The notes: a model not told the origin generated them from the letters alone. Shown: positions 1 through 8,411, numbered from the stretch's first letter. The stretch: 24,798 nt of DNA from JBBRHF01 sp038223055 (GCA_038223055.1 JBBRHF010000049.1:1-24798), one strand, 5' to 3'. Program-made: numbers and translations.

Positions 1-1353
1 GACGGCGCCGCGCCGTCCGGCGTCGACCCCGGCCGCGCGGCTCCGCTGCTGGACTGGGCGCTGGTCCGGGCGTTCCGCCAGCAGGCCGCCGACCAGCTCG
101 CCGGCGCGGTCCGCGAACGCGAAGGCCTCGACGAGGCAGCCCGCCACGAGCTCGGCCGCCGGATCGTGCTGGACCTGCTCAGCGCGCACGCCGACGAGGC
201 CCTGACCGCCGGCACCGACACCTTCACCCCCGCCGAGGCGCAGGTCCTGGCCGCCGCGGTCTTCGACGCCCTGTTCGGCCTCGGGCGCATGCAGGGCCCG
301 GTGGACCAACCCGACCTGGAGAACATCGAGGCATACGGCTGCGACAACGTCGTGCACGAACACGACGACGGGCGGCTCACCGACGGACCCCCCGTCGCAG
401 ACACCGACGAGGAACTCATCGAGACCCTGCAGTTCCTGGCCAGCCACACCGGGCGCCCATTCAGCCCCATGCACCCACACCTGAACCTGCGCCTGCCCGG
501 CGGCGCCCGCCTCGCCGCCTGCGCCTGGGTCACCCCCCGCCCGCTGGTCGTGATCCGCCGCCACCGTCTCCGCGAGATCTCCATCGACGAACTCGTCGAC
601 CGCGGCATGCTCAGCGCCGCGCTCGCCTCCTTCCTCGTCGCCGCGGTCCGCGCGCAGCACAGCGTGGTCATCAGCGGACCCCCCGGCGCCGGCAAGACGA
701 CCATGCTGCGCGCCCTGTGCGCGGCACTGGACTTCGAGGAACACATCGGCACCTTCGAGACCGAGTACGAACTGCACCTGCACGAACTCCCCGCCCAGCA
801 CCGGCGGGTGTCACCGTTCGAGGCCCGCCCCGGATCGGGGGAGCGGGGCCCCGACGGCGCCCGCGCGGGGGAGGTCACCCTCGACGAGCACCTGTACAAC
901 GCGTGGCGGCACAACCTGAGCCGGCTGATCGTCGGCGAGCTGCGCGGCAAGGAGATCACCGCCCTTTTTCAGGCGATGCAGGGCTCGGCCGGGTCGATGA
1001 GCACCCTGCACGCGCGTTCCGCGCGGGCCGCGATCGGGCGGATGGTCACCCTGGCCACCGACGGCAGGTCCACCGGCACTGAGTCCAGCGCCCTGCAGCT
1101 GGTGGGGCAGAACATCCAGCTGATCGTGCAGATCACGCTCGACACCCGGATGGTGGACGGGGTCCGGCGCCGCCGCCGCTACGTCTCGGAGGTACTCGCG
1201 ATCGAACCCGATGGGGACGGGCGCCCGACCACCACCGATGTGTACCTGCCCGGCCCGGACGGTCGCGCCGTGGCCGGGACGTTGCCGCAATGGCTGACCG
1301 GGCTGGCCCGCGACGGGTTCGACGACACCGAGTTCACCGGGCGCGTAGCGTGA
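1..1353 (+). CDS. cpaF: Tad pilus secretion ATPase, CpaF/TadA family (5' truncated)
   Basis: This is a hexameric secretion ATPase that powers Tad pilus assembly on the cytoplasmic side of the membrane. The frame is open from base 1, so the true start lies to the left of the window; an internal GTG at 166 is not needed as a start. Counting codon 1 at base 1, Walker A (GPPGAGKT) is at residues 226-233. A Walker B-like segment (RLIVGELRG) follows, and then the His box STLHARS typical of the VirB11/CpaF superfamily. The stop TGA overlaps the GTG of the next gene, so translation is probably coupled. The following TadB- and TadC-like genes support Tad rather than type II secretion. The 450 codons present cover the whole ATPase core. 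I am confident of the family; the exact substrate pilin is inferred. Confidence 0.93.
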   Translation, partial: DGAAPSGVDPGRAAPLLDWALVRAFRQQAADQLAGAVREREGLDEAARHELGRRIVLDLLSAHADEALTAGTDTFTPAEAQVLAAAVFDALFGLGRMQGPVDQPDLENIEAYGCDNVVHEHDDGRLTDGPPVADTDEELIETLQFLASHTGRPFSPMHPHLNLRLPGGARLAACAWVTPRPLVVIRRHRLREISIDELVDRGMLSAALASFLVAAVRAQHSVVISGPPGAGKTTMLRALCAALDFEEHIGTFETEYELHLHELPAQHRRVSPFEARPGSGERGPDGARAGEVTLDEHLYNAWRHNLSRLIVGELRGKEITALFQAMQGSAGSMSTLHARSARAAIGRMVTLATDGRSTGTESSALQLVGQNIQLIVQITLDTRMVDGVRRRRRYVSEVLAIEPDGDGRPTTTDVYLPGPDGRAVAGTLPQWLTGLARDGFDDTEFTGRVA

Positions 1354-2249
1354 GCCCGCTGCTGGCAGCGATCGCCGCGATGGCCACCCTGGGCGGGCTG
1401 ATCCTGGTCTGGGTCGGGATCCGCCCGTCCCTTGTGCTGCCCGGCCCCACCCAGCCCGGCGCCGCAGGCGCCCGGTGGCGTCGCCTGGCGACCCGCGGGC
1501 CGGCCCGGTTGACCCCCCGCACGCGGGCGCTGCTGCTCGCCGGTTTTGCCGCCGGCCTGCTGGTGTGGCTGGTCACCGGCTGGGCCGTGGCCGTGCTGGT
1601 GGGGCCGGGGGTGTTCGCCGGGCTGCCCGTGCTGCTGCTGGCCCCCCAGGGCGAGACCCCGATCGCGCGGCTCGCGGCGATGGAGGAGTGGACCCGCAGC
1701 CTTGCCGGGGTGCTGACCGTGGGTGTGGGCCTCGAGCAGGCCCTCATCGCGACCCTGCGCTCCACCCCCGAACCGATCCGCCCCGAGGTGGCCACCCTGG
1801 TCGCGCGGCTGCGGGCCCGCTGGACCACCCCCGCGGTGCTGCGCGCGTTCGCCGACGACCTCGACGACGCCACCGGGGACCTCATCGCCGCCAGCCTGCT
1901 GCTGGGCGCCACCCGCCGAGGCAACGGCCTGGCCAGCGTCCTCGAGGGCCTTGCCGCGACCGTCGCCGACGATGTGCAGATCCGCCGGGCCATCGAAGCC
2001 GACCGCGCCAAACCGCGTACCACCGCCCGCTGGGTCACCATGATCACCGTGGGGATGCTGGCCACGTTCTCCCTCAACGGCTCCTACTTCGGCGCCTACA
2101 GCAGCGGCGTCGGGCAACTCATCCTCATCGCGCTGCTCGGCGCCTACGTCGGCGCCCTGCTGTGGCTGCGCCAGATGGCGGCCGGCACCAAACTGCCCCG
2201 GTTCATCGGCCGCCAAGCCACCCAAGTCGCCCAGGACGGCGCGCCGTGA
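1350..2249 (+). CDS. tadB: TadB-like inner-membrane platform protein (type II secretion F domain)
   Basis: This 299-residue membrane protein is the platform that couples the ATPase to pilin extraction. The GTG start at 1350 overlaps the TGA of the upstream ATPase gene; a longer frame from 1290 would run through that gene and is less likely. Hydrophobic segments occur near residues 3-22, 53-90 and at the C-terminus (about 230-285). Between them lies the soluble GspF-like helical region, including a Glu-rich start (MEEWTRSLAGVL) and the stretch ASLLLGATRRGNGLASVL. The size and the position directly after CpaF fit TadB. Regulation is presumably as part of the operon. The assignment to TadB rather than TadC rests on gene order. 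Confidence 0.88.
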   Translation: MSPLLAAIAAMATLGGLILVWVGIRPSLVLPGPTQPGAAGARWRRLATRGPARLTPRTRALLLAGFAAGLLVWLVTGWAVAVLVGPGVFAGLPVLLLAPQGETPIARLAAMEEWTRSLAGVLTVGVGLEQALIATLRSTPEPIRPEVATLVARLRARWTTPAVLRAFADDLDDATGDLIAASLLLGATRRGNGLASVLEGLAATVADDVQIRRAIEADRAKPRTTARWVTMITVGMLATFSLNGSYFGAYSSGVGQLILIALLGAYVGALLWLRQMAAGTKLPRFIGRQATQVAQDGAP

Positions 2250-3148
2250 CCCCGCTGCAGGCGGCCATCGGCGCCGGCGCGCTGCTCGGGCTCGGGCTCA
2301 CCCTCATCGTCTGGCAGCTGGTCCCGGCCCAGCCCGACCTGCGCTCCGCGTTGGCCCGCCTCGCCCCCGACCGCAACCCCACCACCCCCGACATGCCTAC
2401 CGGCAGCGGCCCGGCGGACCGTGCCGGGCTGTGGGTGCACCGTCACCTGCCCGTTTTCGCCGCGACCCGCCTGCCCCGCCGGGAACTGGCGATTCTGCGG
2501 ACCCCCGTGCACCGCTACCTGGGCGAGAAGGCGCTCTACGCGATCATCGGGCTGATCTTCCCCGGCCTGGCCGCCCTGGTCGTGGTACTGGTCGGGATCG
2601 GGCTGCCCTACGCGCTGCCGGTATTCGCCGGCCTGCTCCTCGCCGCGGCCATGTCATTCATCCCCGACGTGGCCGTGCGGACCGCAGCCAAGTCGGCCCG
2701 CGAGGAGTTCACCCGCGCGCTGGGCGCCTACATCGACCTGGTCGCGCTGGAACGGGCCAGCGGGTCCGGCTCCACCCAGGCCCTGGAAACCGCAGCCGCA
2801 GTCGGGGACTCCTGGGTGTTCCGCCGACTCCGCGAGGAACTGGCCCGCGCCCGCTGGTCCGGCACCGCCCCCTGGGACGGACTGGCCCACCTCGCCGAAG
2901 AGCTCGGGCTGCCCGAGCTCGCCGACCTCGGGGACATCATGCGGCTCTCCGGCGAGCAGGGAGCAACCGTCTACGCGACCCTGCGGGCCCGCTCGGCGAG
3001 CCTGCGCACCGCCCTACTCACCGCCGAACACGCCAAGGCCAACGCCGCGGACTCCCGGATGGCGATGCCCGTGGCCGCGCTCGCCCTGATCTTCCTGCTC
3101 CTGGTGGCGATGCCCGCCATGATCCGCATCGTGTTCGGAAGCCAATAA
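2246..3148 (+). CDS. tadC: TadC-like inner-membrane platform protein (type II secretion F domain)
   Basis: This 300-residue partner of TadB is the second half of the Tad platform. The GTG start at 2246 overlaps the TGA of tadB. An N-terminal membrane helix (about residues 3-22) is followed by a hydrophobic pair near residues 100-140. Then come a soluble GspF-like helical domain containing EEFTRALGAYIDLVALERAS and a C-terminal membrane helix (PVAALALIFLLLVAMPAMI). The gene ends with TAA and is followed by a strong inverted repeat, so the first transcript segment may stop or be attenuated here. Frames in the other phases across this region (1475 onward and 2431 onward) are shadows. Confidence 0.87.
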   Translation: MTPLQAAIGAGALLGLGLTLIVWQLVPAQPDLRSALARLAPDRNPTTPDMPTGSGPADRAGLWVHRHLPVFAATRLPRRELAILRTPVHRYLGEKALYAIIGLIFPGLAALVVVLVGIGLPYALPVFAGLLLAAAMSFIPDVAVRTAAKSAREEFTRALGAYIDLVALERASGSGSTQALETAAAVGDSWVFRRLREELARARWSGTAPWDGLAHLAEELGLPELADLGDIMRLSGEQGATVYATLRARSASLRTALLTAEHAKANAADSRMAMPVAALALIFLLLVAMPAMIRIVFGSQ

Positions 3149-3162
3149 GCCACCTACCCACC

Positions 3163-3195
3163 GCCCCCGGCCCGCAAGTGCTTGGCACCGGGGGC
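3163..3195 (+). terminator. GC-rich hairpin after tadC
   Basis: A perfect 8-base inverted repeat (GCCCCCGG at 3163-3170, CCGGGGGC at 3188-3195) encloses a second small inverted repeat (CAAG 3175-3178, CTTG 3181-3184). It starts 15 bases after the tadC stop. There is no T-tract, which is common for actinobacterial terminators. It could act as a terminator or attenuator, or stabilise the upstream mRNA. The stem is seen; its function is inferred. Confidence 0.45.
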
Positions 3196-3204
3196 CGGCC
3201 CCGC

Positions 3205-3253
3205 GATCTGTCACAAACTGCAACCGACCGTCACCTTCCCAACGATGAAGCCC
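3205..3253 (+). repeat. Leader direct repeat, copy 1
   Basis: This copy precedes the first (frameshifted) small pilin-like gene. It begins GATCTGTCACAAACTGCA and continues through a nearly identical ACCGTCACCTTC and TGAAGCCC to copy 2 at 3538-3585. The two copies differ by a few substitutions and a one-base indel over about 34 bases, then share TGAAGCCC. Position and conservation suggest a duplicated promoter, 5' UTR or binding site. No clear -10/-35 pair is visible. Confidence 0.7.
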
Positions 3254-3298
3254 GCAATCGCCCCCACCGCGCCGCCCCCACCACACCGAGGACAACCA

Positions 3299-3497
3299 AT
3301 GGTCCAGCTCCTCCGCACCGTCAGCAGCCTCCCGCTGCTCACCCACGACCGGGTGCGGCGACGAACCCGGCAAGGTCGCAGCGACGACGGAACGGTCACC
3401 CTTCGAGGCCATCGTCATCTCGCTGCTGCTGCTGCTGGCCCTCGGCGTAGTCCTCCTGGGCATCACCGCCCCGGTACCCACCGGCAAGATCCGCTGA
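3299..3497 (+). pseudogene. Small pilin-like gene, tandem copy 1, single-base frameshift
   Basis: An ATG at 3299 follows GAGGA at a good ribosome-binding distance. The frame reads MVQLLRTVSSLPLLTHDRVR, then reaches SDDGTVT and shifts. Removing one C from the CCC at 3399-3401 restores TVTFEAIVISLLLLLALGVV to a stop at 3495-3497, giving 65 residues. That is the same length as the intact neighbour at 3633-3830. The two share MV at the start, LLT-DRV-RR, the DDG-(S/T)-V cleavage-like region, a single hydrophobic helix, a GIT motif and a terminal IR. The pair, each with the same leader repeat, therefore looks like a tandem duplication. The frameshift could be a real inactivation, a programmed event, or a sequencing error. 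It occupies the usual position of the Flp pilin gene. Confidence 0.75.
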
Positions 3498-3537
3498 CCG
3501 GGGCCCCCCGACCCACAGAGCCCTGGCCTCGCGCCCC

Positions 3538-3585
3538 GATCTGTCACAGACTGCATCCCGACCGTCACCTTCAAGAGTGAAGCCC
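3538..3585 (+). repeat. Leader direct repeat, copy 2
   Basis: Second copy of the element at 3205-3253, placed about 50 bases before the ATG of the intact small pilin-like gene. It begins GATCTGTCACAGACTGCA and keeps ACCGTCACCTTC and TGAAGCCC. Its retention upstream of both small genes supports duplication of a whole leader-plus-gene unit and a regulatory role for the element. Confidence 0.7.
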
Positions 3586-3632
3586 CCAAATCCCCCCCAC
3601 CACCACCATCCCGGAGAGAGAGGACACCACCG

Positions 3633-3830
3633 ATGGTCCCGCTCTACTGCACGCTGTTGCTGCTCACTCGCGATCGCGTCCTGCGCCGAGTCCACGAAAT
3701 CCAGGACCGCGGCGACGACGGAAGCGTCCTCGAGCTCGTCATCATCTCGCTCGGCCTGTTCCTGTTGGCTCTCGCCGTCGTTGCCGGCATCACCGTCGCG
3801 GTCAACGACCGGCTCGCCCGTATCCGCTGA
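3633..3830 (+). CDS. Small pilin-like protein (Flp position), intact tandem copy
   Basis: This 65-residue protein has a short charged N-terminus of about 30 residues ending in DRGDDG. One long hydrophobic helix follows (about residues 31-57, VIISLGLFLLALAVVAGI), then a short basic tail. A Gly followed by a small residue and a nearby Glu (GSVLEL) resembles the prepilin cleavage region of Flp and TadE-type pilins, though the Glu spacing is not the textbook +5. The ATG at 3633 follows a purine-rich GGAGAGAGAGGA. The stop TGA overlaps the ATG of the TadE-like gene. A shorter-than-usual tail makes the pilin call an inference from size, helix and gene order. It is the intact paralogue of the broken copy at 3299-3497. 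Confidence 0.72.
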   Translation: MVPLYCTLLLLTRDRVLRRVHEIQDRGDDGSVLELVIISLGLFLLALAVVAGITVAVNDRLARIR

Positions 3831-4237
3831 TGACCCGCCCAGCCCGGCTGCGGAGTCGGGACGAGCGCGGGTCGAGCGCCCTCCAGCTGGTGGTTGTCTT
3901 CCCGGTCGTGCTGCTGCTGATCTTCGGGGTCGTGCAGGGCGCGCTGTACTACCACGCCCGCGGCGTGGCGCTGGCCGCGGCGCAGGAAGGGCTGGCCGCG
4001 GCCCGGCTGGAGCACGGCACCGCCGCCGACGGAGCCACCCGCGCCCGGGAGTTCCTCGACCGGGCCGGGGACGGGCTCCTCGTCGAGGTCAGCGTCTCCC
4101 CGGCGCGCACCGCCGTGTCGGCGAGTGTCACGGTGCGGGGCCGCTCTCTCAGCCTGGCCCCCGGGCTTTCCGGGATGAGCGTGTCCCAGACCGCGGCCGG
4201 CCCGGCCGAGCGACTCACCGCCCCGGGCCAACCGTGA
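3830..4237 (+). CDS. TadE-like pseudopilin
   Basis: This 135-residue protein carries the TadE N-terminal signature: a charged leader (about residues 1-13) ending in DERGSSALQL, followed at once by a hydrophobic helix (VVVFPVVLLLIFGVVQGALY). A small extracytoplasmic domain rich in Ala and Val follows. TadE proteins are pseudopilins processed by the prepilin peptidase and needed for Tad pilus assembly. The ATG at 3830 overlaps the preceding TGA (TGATG). The Gln in place of the usual Glu after SSAL is a slight deviation. The next gene is a second member of the same family. Confidence 0.85.
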   Translation: MTRPARLRSRDERGSSALQLVVVFPVVLLLIFGVVQGALYYHARGVALAAAQEGLAAARLEHGTAADGATRAREFLDRAGDGLLVEVSVSPARTAVSASVTVRGRSLSLAPGLSGMSVSQTAAGPAERLTAPGQP

Positions 4238-4695
4238 AGCGCACCCTTGTGCGCCCGCTCCGGGTGCTGCGGCAGCTGCGCCGCGACCAGCAGGGATCGA
4301 TCGCGCTCGAGCTGGCGGTGCTGGGACCTGGGCTGCTGCTGTTCGTCGCCCTGGTCATCTTCGGTGGGCGGGTGGCGCTGGCCAACCAGGCCGTCGCCCA
4401 GGCCGCCGCCGAGGCGGCCCGCACCGCCTCGATCGCCCGCACCCAACCCCATGCCGACCGCACCGCGGCCGCCGCGGCCCGCGCCACCCTGGGCCAGCAG
4501 AGCCTGCAGTGCCTCAGCACCCGGGTCGGAGTGGACACCTCCGGGTTCACTCGCCCACCCGGTACCCCCGCCGTGGTCGAGGCCACCGTCACCTGCGTCG
4601 TGCGCATGTCCGACCTCGCAGTCCCCGGTCTGCCCGGCTCCCGGACCGTCACTGCCACCGCCAGCAGCCCCATCGACACCTTCCGGGAGCGCTGA
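4234..4695 (+). CDS. Second TadE-like pseudopilin
   Basis: This 153-residue protein starts at the GTG at 4234, which overlaps the upstream TGA; the long frame running from 3577 is not real before this point. A basic leader (KRTLVRPLRVLRQLRR) ends in DQQGSIALELAVLGPGLLL, the TadE/TadF signature with the conserved Glu. One membrane helix follows, and then a periplasm-facing region with two cysteines (QCLSTR and VTCVVRM) that could form a disulfide. Its place between the first TadE-like gene and the TadG-like gene fits the Tad minor-subunit set. Confidence 0.86.
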   Translation: MKRTLVRPLRVLRQLRRDQQGSIALELAVLGPGLLLFVALVIFGGRVALANQAVAQAAAEAARTASIARTQPHADRTAAAAARATLGQQSLQCLSTRVGVDTSGFTRPPGTPAVVEATVTCVVRMSDLAVPGLPGSRTVTATASSPIDTFRER

Positions 4696-4698
4696 CCG

Positions 4699-5160
4699 AT
4701 GCCCGGGACAACGACCATGCCCGGGCGCCACCGTTATGGCGCCGACGACTCGGCCGGGGATCGCGGCTCGGTGTCGCTGTTCTTCGTCGTCGCCGCGGCC
4801 GGCTTGCTTGTCGCGGTCGGGCTCGTCGTCGACGGCGGCGGCAAGATCCGGGCGAGCCAGCGTGCCGACGCGGTCGCCGCCGAAGCAGCCAGGGCCGGCG
4901 GGCAGGTCGCCGAGGCCGGCCCCGCCATCCGCGGGCAGGGCTTGCGGCTGCCGGCCGCCGCGGCCCGAGCCGCCGCCGCGGAGTACCTGGCCGAGGCCCG
5001 CGTCGAGGGCACCGTCACCGTCACCGGCGGCACCCGCCTGCAGGTCGACACCGTCACCAGCTACACCCCGGTGTTCCTCGCCATGATCGGAGTCGGCCCG
5101 ATGAACACCACCGGCCACGCCGAGGCCCGCATCGTCCGCGCCCTGAACGGCGAGCGGTGA
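4699..5160 (+). CDS. TadG-like Tad pilus protein (short form)
   Basis: This 153-residue protein has an N-terminal stretch ending in GDRGSVSLFFVVAAAGLLVA, the Tad-type start (RGS then a hydrophobic helix). It continues with VVDGGGKIRASQRADAVAAEAAR, a pattern common in TadG/pilus-assembly Tad domains. Full-length TadG has a large von Willebrand-type domain that is absent here, as is usual for short actinobacterial versions. The ATG at 4699 lies 3 bases after the previous stop; a second ATG at 4717 is possible. The stop overlaps the GTG of the LysM/BTAD gene. Confidence 0.8.
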   Translation: MPGTTTMPGRHRYGADDSAGDRGSVSLFFVVAAAGLLVAVGLVVDGGGKIRASQRADAVAAEAARAGGQVAEAGPAIRGQGLRLPAAAARAAAAEYLAEARVEGTVTVTGGTRLQVDTVTSYTPVFLAMIGVGPMNTTGHAEARIVRALNGER

Positions 5161-8100
5161 CCGGCACCCGCGGCCTGCTGCGCCGCCGCGTCACCGGTCT
5201 GCTGGCGCTGCTCGTCCTGCTCGTGCTGGTCCTGGGCATCCCGGCCGGGTTGCTTGCCGTGGCCGGAAACCCGCTGGACGCCGCGGTGCCCGGCGTCGGG
5301 GACCTGCTGCGACCCGACGACGGGTCGCTGTTCCTCACCGTCCTGGTCGCCGTGGGTTGGCTGGCGTGGGCGACGTTCGCGGTCAGCGTCCTGGTCGAGA
5401 CCGCCGCCGCACTGCGCGGCCGACCCGCCCCCCACCTGCCCGCCCTGCGCCTGCAGCAGCACGCGGTCGCCGCCCTGGTCGGCGCCGCCGCGGTGCTGTT
5501 CACCGCCGCCGGACCGGCCGTAACCGCCGCCCCCGCAGCCGCGGCCACCCGGCACGTCACTGTCTTCGCTGTCGCCGCCGCCTCACCCGCCCGCGGCCAC
5601 GACCCCCACCCGACCGCCACCACCGGCACCCAGCAGGCCGTCCCGACCACCGACGGGCCCGCGGCCGCCGCCCGGCAGCACCCCCGGCACCGGACCCACA
5701 CCGTGGCCGCGGGGGAGTCCCTGTGGTCGATCGCTGAACACGAGCTCGGCGACGGGGCCCGCTTCGGTGAGATCGCCGCCCTCAACTACGCCTCGCCTCA
5801 ACTCGACGGGCGGACCCTCGACCACGCCCACTGGATCCGCCCCGGCTGGGTCCTGAACCTCCCTGCCGCCGGCAACCCCGGCCGCCGCCCGGGGCACACC
5901 CGCACCGTGCACGCCGGTGACACCCTGTCCGAGATCGCCGCCGAGGAGTACGACGACCCGGCCCGCTACCCCGACATCGCGCGCGCCAGCGCCGGCATCA
6001 CCCAACCCGGCGGCGCCCACCTGACAGACCCCGACGTCATCGCCCCCGGCTGGACCCTGAACATCCCCCCCGACCCGACCCGGCCCGGCCCCGCAGCCCC
6101 AACGCGACCAAACACCGCCGGCCCGGCCGCGGCAGCACCGGACCGGCCCGCCCCGAACCGGGCCGCACCCGAGGCCCCCACGACGACACCCAGCCCGCCG
6201 CCGGCGCCAGCACCCACCACTGAGGCGCCCGCCCGCACGACCTCCGGCACAACATCGGGCACCACCCCCGCGTTGGCCCCGGCCGCCCCGGTCGACGCCG
6301 AAGACGATGAACGGTTCCCGGTCCGCACCGCCGCCGGTGTCGGCTCGCTGCTCGCCGCCGGCGTCCTCGGGCTGCTCGCCACCCGACGCACCGCGCAGCA
6401 GCGCCGCCGCCGCCCCGGCCGCGCCGCGCCCCTGCCCACCGGGGAGTCCGCCGACGTCGAACAGGACCTGCGCGCCACCGGCGACCCACTCAGCGTCGCC
6501 ACTGTCGACCTGGCACTGCGCGCCCTCGCCGCCCGGTGCGCCCACACCGGGCAGCCGCTGCCCGTCGTGCGGGCCGCCCGGCTCACCGGCGACCAGTTCG
6601 ACCTGTACCTCGCCGAACCAGCCGCCCTTCCCGACCCCTGGACCGGCACCGCCGACGCCACCGTGTGGACCCTGCCGGCCGACGCCGCCGACCTGCTCGA
6701 CCCAGCCCCCACCGACCACGTCCCCGCCCCGTACCCGAGCCTGGTCACCATCGGACACGACTCCGAGGACGGCCACGTCCTGCTCGACCTCGAGCACATC
6801 GGCGCCCTCACCGTCACCGGCGACCCCGACGCGACCCGCGAGGTCCTCGCCGCGATCGCCGTGGAACTGGCCACCAGCCGCTGGGCCGACGACCTACAGG
6901 TCACCGTCGTTGGCGCCTACCCCGAACTCGAAGACGCGCTGCAGACCGGGCGGATCCGCTACCTACCAGCGGTCGGGCACCTCCTCGAGGACCTCGCCAC
7001 CCGGGCCGACACCGACCGCGCCATCCTCGCCGAGCAGGGCGCACCCGACCTCAACCACGCCCGCGCTGGCGGCGTCGCCCCCGACGTGTGGACCCCCGAG
7101 ATCGTGCTCCTACCCGGCCACACCACCAGCGGGCAGCGCCACCAACTCGGCGACCTCCTCGAGCAGCTGCCTCGGGTCGCGATCGCCGCGGTCACCAGCG
7201 GCGACCCGGTGGGGGAGTGGACTATCCGTCTCGACGGGGACCACGCCGTCCTAGACCCGATCGGGCTGCAACTCCGTCCTCAGCGCATCGACGACCACGC
7301 CTACGCCCGGATCCTCGACGTGATCGCCACCGCCGACGACGACGACCCGGCCGCCCCCGCCGACGATGGCGCGCACGAACCCACCCTGGCCGACCTGCCA
7401 CCCACTGCGCCCGAACCAGCCGACGCCGCAGAGACCGACAACGGTGACGTCGCAGGGGTGCCCCCCGCCGCGGCCGGACCTGGCACCGGGGTCGTCGACG
7501 TTCAGCCCGCCCCCGCGGCGGCCACGGCCAGCCCACCAGAGGCCGAGCCAGCCATCCCGGGCCGGGACGCCGCACCCGATCCGGACCCTGCCGCCCAGCC
7601 CCCGGTCGCCGCGGCGGCCGCACCCGCCCCGACCGTCCACACGCTGGCGCCGAGGACACCGCGGCTGCTGCTGCTCGGCCCGCCCGAACTGATCGACACC
7701 ACCGGCCCGCTGCCCCAACGCGCCCACGCCACCCGCTACACCGAACTCGCCGCGTTCCTCGCCCTGCACCCGGACAGCGAGACCAAGACCATCCGCAACG
7801 CCTACTTCGCAGCCGCCGCCCGCCGCCCACCCGACGAGGCCGTGCACCAGGCCATCTCCAGGCTCCGCCGCTGGCTCGGCGGCGCCGAGTTCTTGCCCAA
7901 GAATCCGTCCGGCGGGCGGTACCGGCTCGGCCCCGAGGTCACCAGCGACTGGCAGGCGTGGTGTGCCTTGCTGCCGGGCGGGGCGCGCGCGGCGACATCC
8001 GAGGCGCTCGAGCAGGCCCTGGCGCTGGTCCGCGCGCGACCGTTCCTCGGCGTGGACCCGCGCCGCTACGCCTGGGCGGAGCACTGCACACAGCGGATGA

Positions 8101-8411
8101 CCGAGGCCATCGTCGACGCCGCCTACGAGCTCGCCCACCGGCGCCTCATGGAAGGCCGATACCGGTCCGTGCTGGACGCCACCACCAAGGGCCTGCTCGT
8201 CGAGCCCGGCGTCGAACGGCTGTGGCGCGCCCGGATCCTGGCCGCTCACGCAGCCGGGGACCAAGACGCTGAGCGGGACGCCATCGCCCGGCTGCTGGCC
8301 ATCACCACAGAACTGGACGTCGACCTCGAAACCGAAACCACTGAGCTGCTCGCCCAACTACGGGACCCGACCGCCGCCCGCATCGCCCAGATCGCCGCCC
8401 CGGCGCTGTAG
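5157..8411 (+). CDS. Membrane protein with two LysM domains and a cytoplasmic winged-helix/BTAD domain
   Basis: A 1084-residue protein. The GTG at 5157 overlaps the TadG-like stop; the open frame upstream to 4509 is a shadow. Predicted membrane helices lie at about residues 13-37, 58-82, 102-125 and 390-408. Two LysM domains lie at about 179-238 (HTVAAGESLWSIAEHELG) and 248-302 (HAGDTLSEIAAEEY), followed by a Pro/Ala/Thr-rich linker to about 380. After the fourth helix come a long cytoplasmic region with a GALTVTGDPDATREVL segment resembling a degenerate P-loop and a second low-complexity linker. The C-terminal 250 residues form a winged helix (HQAISRLRRWLG) plus a BTAD-type helical repeat. 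If the N-terminus is inside, LysM falls outside and BTAD inside. This would make it a wall-binding, membrane-tethered regulator for the Tad operon. The domain calls are firm; the sensing role is inferred. Confidence 0.88.
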   Translation: MTGTRGLLRRRVTGLLALLVLLVLVLGIPAGLLAVAGNPLDAAVPGVGDLLRPDDGSLFLTVLVAVGWLAWATFAVSVLVETAAALRGRPAPHLPALRLQQHAVAALVGAAAVLFTAAGPAVTAAPAAAATRHVTVFAVAAASPARGHDPHPTATTGTQQAVPTTDGPAAAARQHPRHRTHTVAAGESLWSIAEHELGDGARFGEIAALNYASPQLDGRTLDHAHWIRPGWVLNLPAAGNPGRRPGHTRTVHAGDTLSEIAAEEYDDPARYPDIARASAGITQPGGAHLTDPDVIAPGWTLNIPPDPTRPGPAAPTRPNTAGPAAAAPDRPAPNRAAPEAPTTTPSPPPAPAPTTEAPARTTSGTTSGTTPALAPAAPVDAEDDERFPVRTAAGVGSLLAAGVLGLLATRRTAQQRRRRPGRAAPLPTGESADVEQDLRATGDPLSVATVDLALRALAARCAHTGQPLPVVRAARLTGDQFDLYLAEPAALPDPWTGTADATVWTLPADAADLLDPAPTDHVPAPYPSLVTIGHDSEDGHVLLDLEHIGALTVTGDPDATREVLAAIAVELATSRWADDLQVTVVGAYPELEDALQTGRIRYLPAVGHLLEDLATRADTDRAILAEQGAPDLNHARAGGVAPDVWTPEIVLLPGHTTSGQRHQLGDLLEQLPRVAIAAVTSGDPVGEWTIRLDGDHAVLDPIGLQLRPQRIDDHAYARILDVIATADDDDPAAPADDGAHEPTLADLPPTAPEPADAAETDNGDVAGVPPAAAGPGTGVVDVQPAPAAATASPPEAEPAIPGRDAAPDPDPAAQPPVAAAAAPAPTVHTLAPRTPRLLLLGPPELIDTTGPLPQRAHATRYTELAAFLALHPDSETKTIRNAYFAAAARRPPDEAVHQAISRLRRWLGGAEFLPKNPSGGRYRLGPEVTSDWQAWCALLPGGARAATSEALEQALALVRARPFLGVDPRRYAWAEHCTQRMTEAIVDAAYELAHRRLMEGRYRSVLDATTKGLLVEPGVERLWRARILAAHAAGDQDAERDAIARLLAITTELDVDLETETTELLAQLRDPTAARIAQIAAPAL

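Noticed and set aside
1475..2245. Open frame continuing upstream of the TadC-like gene
   Set aside because: It runs through the TadB-like gene in another phase and is Arg/Pro-rich. The GTG at 2246 with a GTGA overlap is the sensible start.
4509..5156. Upstream extension of the LysM/BTAD gene
   Set aside because: It lies over the TadE-like and TadG-like genes in another phase and has shadow-like Arg/Pro composition.
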